Source: Alicyclobacillus sp. (lineage in GTDB: Bacteria > Bacillota > Bacilli > Alicyclobacillales > Alicyclobacillaceae). From it: 64,000 nucleotides of DNA. The notes below the pieces were generated by a model. The model did not search any database, had not been told where the DNA came from, and saw nothing but the letters and a program-made list of their open reading frames with translations. The stretch lies in contig JAIMBT010000014.1 of the NCBI GenBank assembly GCA_023511295.1, forward strand, positions 41,006 through 105,005, in the 5' to 3' direction. Positions 62,095 through 64,000 of the stretch are shown in pieces; within the stretch, counting starts at the first letter, position 1; each line of letters starts with the position of its first letter. Position numbers and translations under genes: made by a program.

Positions 62095-62612
62095 GGATGG
62101 GGCGGCTGACGCGGTACGGGATTGCGACAGCCCCGGCGGGCCCCATCACGACGCTGCTGAAAGGCACACTGGATCTGTGGAGTTACGACTACCGGCGGCC
62201 GAGTAACGCCCTGCGAGATCAGAGCCAGCGGCTGCGCAACGTGTGCGACGAGGCCCTCGCTCAGTACACCAAGCAGCTGCAGCAGGAACTCCGTCGACTG
62301 CGCCAGTCCCTGCCAGAACCAACGCGGGAGAACCCCTACCCGCCGATGGAAGGGCTGGCTGCGGTCAAGGAGCTGGAGTCGTACATCCGTGAGGTGGAAG
62401 GGCTGCGCAACCGGATTGTGGCAGCCGCCACCCCGCCGAACGAGTTCGTCCGCCGCAGCGAGGAGGACAACAGTCGGTTCTTTGCGCAGCTGGCGGAGGT
62501 CGACAAACGCCTGTTGGCGATGCTGGCGGATATCTCGGAAGACACGCTGTCCGCGGTGGACGAGTTGTTGCAAGAGCGAGCCGCCCTGCTCCACACCTGG
62601 ACGCTGGGATAG
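62091..62612 (+). CDS. Coiled-coil partner of the SPFH protein, hypothetical
   Basis: A 173-residue, mostly helical protein with no membrane segment. Heptad-like stretches (QSQRLRNVCDEALAQY; AAVKELESYIREVEGLRNRIV) predict coiled coils. The GTG at 62091 overlaps the SPFH stop and has GAGGAGG upstream; ATG 62097 is an alternative. Tight coupling suggests a complex with the SPFH protein. Not recognised beyond that. Confidence 0.75.
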   Translation: MRMGRLTRYGIATAPAGPITTLLKGTLDLWSYDYRRPSNALRDQSQRLRNVCDEALAQYTKQLQQELRRLRQSLPEPTRENPYPPMEGLAAVKELESYIREVEGLRNRIVAAATPPNEFVRRSEEDNSRFFAQLAEVDKRLLAMLADISEDTLSAVDELLQERAALLHTWTLG

Positions 62613-62657
62613 GTCGGCAGGGTCGGCAGGGTCGGCAGGGGGTGGCAGGGTCGGCAG
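62612..62657. repeat. Short 9-bp tandem repeat
   Basis: GGTCGGCAG occurs three times in a row (62612-62638) and once more at 62649-62657, starting on the stop codon of the coiled-coil gene. Confidence 0.85.
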
Positions 62658-62763
62658 GCCACGGCTGGTGGGCACGGGCGGTGGGCGGCGGGCGGCGGGC
62701 CGCCCGTGGACACTTGCGGCCGATAGCTCCCCTGACTCTGCCTATCCCGGCCCACCTGCGGCC

Positions 62764-63232
62764 GACAGCGGACCGCCGTTCCCTTCTCGATCCGCTCCGG
62801 CGCCCCTTCACCCCCGATAGCGGAACGGCGTTCCGCTATCGGACCGCCAGCCCCCCTAACCCCGCCTATCCCCGCCCGCGGGGGGCCCAACAGCGGAACA
62901 CCGTTCCCTTCTCGGTCCACTCCGGCGCCCCTTCACCCCCGATAGCGGAACGGCGTTCCGCTATCGGACCGCCAGCCCCCCCTAACCCCGCCTATCCCCG
63001 CCCACCTGCGGCCGACAGCGGAACACCGTTCCCTTCTCGGTCCGCTCTGGCGCCCCTTCACCCCCAACAGCGGAACCGCGTTCCGCTATCGGACCGCCTG
63101 CCCCCAAAACCCCGCCTATCCCGGCCCAGCTGCGGCCGACAGCGGAACACCGTTCCCTTCTCCATCCGCTCGAACGCCACCCCGCCCTCAACAGCGGAAC
63201 CGCGTTCCGCTATCGGACCGCCTGCCCCCCAA
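62764..63232. repeat. Array of four ~125-bp intergenic repeat units
   Basis: Dyad A recurs at 62767, 62891, 63017 and 63141 (periods 124, 126, 124), each followed 52 bp later by dyad B, such as the perfect GATAGCGGAACGGCGTTCCGCTATC palindrome centred at 62828. Between units is a CCCCGCCTATCCCCGCCC-like C-rich stretch. The region fills most of the 735-bp gap 62613-63347. The reading frames crossing it are repetitive and have no ribosome site, so it is taken as non-coding. Confidence 0.92.
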
Positions 63233-63269
63233 TCCGCCCACCTGCCTCACAGCCTCCACCATGGCCCTC

Positions 63270-63300
63270 TTGACTCCAGTGTATTACGTGTTATGATACA
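63270..63300 (+). promoter_or_regulatory. Promoter and inverted repeat of the YtrA-like gene
   Basis: -35 TTGACT (63270-63275), 16-bp spacer, -10 TATGAT (63292-63297). GTGTAT and ATACAC arms (63279-63301) flank the spacer and -10, a likely autoregulatory operator. Confidence 0.65.
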
Positions 63301-63347
63301 CTCAATTCACATGATACGCCTGCAACAGCCCGATAGGAGTGGTGCTG

Positions 63348-63743
63348 GTGGACGAGCGCCAGATCGGCTCGTTGCGGTTCCAATTGGACCTCAGCCAGCC
63401 GATATACGAACAAATTCTGCAGCAGATGAGCAGCGCAGTCGTCCGGGGTGAAATTGCGCTCGGCGAGAAGATCCCATCCGTGCGCGAACTTGCACAGGCG
63501 TTGAAGGTGACGCCGAACACGGTGATGCACGCCTATCAGGAGATGGAACGCAGCGGATTGACCGAGACGCGCCGCGGCCAGGGGACGTTCATCACCAGTT
63601 CGAGGGAGCGAGTGGAGCAGTTCCGCTCCGAATTGGCGGACGAAGTGATAGACGCATTCCTGCAAAGGATGATGGCGCTGGGGTACTCCCTGGCGGACAT
63701 TCGAAAGCTTCTGGAACGAAGGCAAGGGGGCGGCAGTCGATGA
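63348..63743 (+). CDS. GntR-family regulator, short YtrA type
   Basis: A 131-residue repressor with a winged helix (QPIYEQILQQMSSAVVRGEIALGEKIPSVRELAQALKVTPNTVMHAYQEMERSGL) and only a short helical dimerisation tail, as in YtrA, which controls ABC transporter operons and binds no large ligand domain. The GTG at 63348 has AGGAG 8 nt upstream; GTG 63339 and 63342 are closer to it. It overlaps the next ORF by 4 bp, as ytrA does with its ABC genes. Confidence 0.93.
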   Translation: MDERQIGSLRFQLDLSQPIYEQILQQMSSAVVRGEIALGEKIPSVRELAQALKVTPNTVMHAYQEMERSGLTETRRGQGTFITSSRERVEQFRSELADEVIDAFLQRMMALGYSLADIRKLLERRQGGGSR

Positions 63744-64000
63744 TTGCACAAACGCAGCGAAACGCTTCGCACAACGACACAGCCGGCGAGATCTGGGGTC
63801 CAGTCGAGGGGGCGACTCCGGGCGAATCCGCTGCCATCACGGCCGGCGCAGGCCACTCCTTCACCGGCTCGCCTGCCGGCGACATGGCCCATCGCCCAGC
63901 TCGCCTCGCGGACAGCGGCACAGGCGGCACAGGCGGCACAGGCGGCACAGGCGGCACAGGCGGCACAGGCGGCACAGGCGGCACAGGCGGCACAGGCGGC
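63740..64000 (+). CDS. Start of an unidentified gene with Thr-Gly-Gly repeats (runs off the window)
   Basis: An ATG overlapping the regulator stop (ATGA) opens at least 87 codons. The first ~60 residues (IAQTQRNASHNDTAGEIW onward) are polar and unrecognised; from residue 61 the frame runs through (Thr-Gly-Gly) repeats to the window end. YtrA-type regulators are usually followed by an ABC ATPase, which could begin beyond the repeat, making this an unusual N-terminal extension. That is inference. Confidence 0.55.
   Translation, partial: MIAQTQRNASHNDTAGEIWGPVEGATPGESAAITAGAGHSFTGSPAGDMAHRPARLADSGTGGTGGTGGTGGTGGTGGTGGTGGTGG
63919..64000 (+). repeat. 9-bp tandem repeat, at least nine copies
   Basis: CACAGGCGG is repeated without change from 63919 to 63999 and continues past the edge. 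In the frame of the overlapping ORF it encodes Thr-Gly-Gly. Confidence 0.95.

Noticed and set aside
62764..63232. CRISPR-like array
   Set aside because: The unit is ~125 bp with two internal dyads, and the inter-dyad sequence is itself similar between units rather than unique spacers. No cas genes are present.
62642..63451. 269-codon repetitive ORF across the repeat array
   Set aside because: Pro/Arg/Ser-rich translation of the 125-bp repeats; it crosses the YtrA-like promoter and start and has no ribosome site.

Overview
This 64 kb window comes from a GC-rich, endospore-forming member of the Bacillota, most like the Alicyclobacillaceae. The evidence is indirect: an SspH-type spore protein, a Bce-type two-component/ABC module, CcpA-type cre sites, hut genes arranged as in Bacillus, ECF transporter genes and consistently strong AGGAGG-type ribosome binding sites. 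No rRNA, tRNA, insertion sequence, prophage or CRISPR array was seen. The GC content produces many long antisense ORFs, which are left out.

Layout. 1-3.5 kb: a truncated DeoR regulator divergent from PTS EIIA and Enzyme I genes, with a good promoter and cre site between them. 3.6-11.1 kb: a GntR/FCD regulator and a minus-strand catabolic operon (ketopantoate-reductase family, aspartoacylase family, amidase, a 57-residue ORF, M28 peptidase, SDR) behind a strong sigma-A promoter overlapped by a palindrome. 11.3-12.3 kb: Pit-type phosphate transporter. 12.5-14.1 kb: the most unusual locus, a c-di-GMP-I (GEMM) riboswitch with an intrinsic terminator upstream of a split sigma factor (an RsoA/HTH_16-like protein and a separate region-4 protein), with a small secreted protein between them. 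14.2-17.7 kb: an ECF transporter (S, T, A2, A1). 18.1-23.0 kb: BceAB-like transporter with its kinase and regulator, plus a direct-repeat operator. 23.1-33.7 kb: CPBP protease, threonine deaminase, zinc ribbon, DUF2935, a membrane peptide, DUF169, ATP sulfurylase, CysQ, NCS1 permease, SGNH hydrolase and a PIG-V-like mannosyltransferase. 33.8-41.3 kb: an unassigned membrane transporter divergent from an S9 peptidase, then MFS, M55 aminopeptidase, MBL lactonase-like protein and ribokinase. 41.5-43.1 kb: a secreted DUF5667 protein. 43.4-50.2 kb: a GntR-controlled carboxylate/CoA cluster (crotonase, CaiB-type CoA-transferase, AtoE transporter, nitrilase-fold amidase, MFS). 50.5-52.2 kb: a P-loop/Asp23-like fusion containing a minisatellite, and a membrane protein. 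52.4-56.5 kb: hutU-hutI-hutG, without hutH. 56.8-62.6 kb: a second M55 protein with an altered active site, a YjgB-like lipoprotein, aldo/keto reductase, SspH, DUF2243, and an SPFH protein with a partner. 63.3 kb to the end: a YtrA-type GntR regulator and the start of a gene with a 9-bp tandem repeat.

A family of ~125-bp intergenic repeats lies at four places (17.9, 23.9, 52.2 and 62.8-63.2 kb). Each full unit carries two copies of an AGCGGAAC-centred dyad at fixed spacings of 52 and about 72 bp. I do not recognise this family.

Most of the window is metabolic: uptake and breakdown of amides, peptides, histidine and carboxylates, each module with its own local regulator. The two items most worth following are the c-di-GMP-controlled split sigma factor and the 125-bp repeat family.
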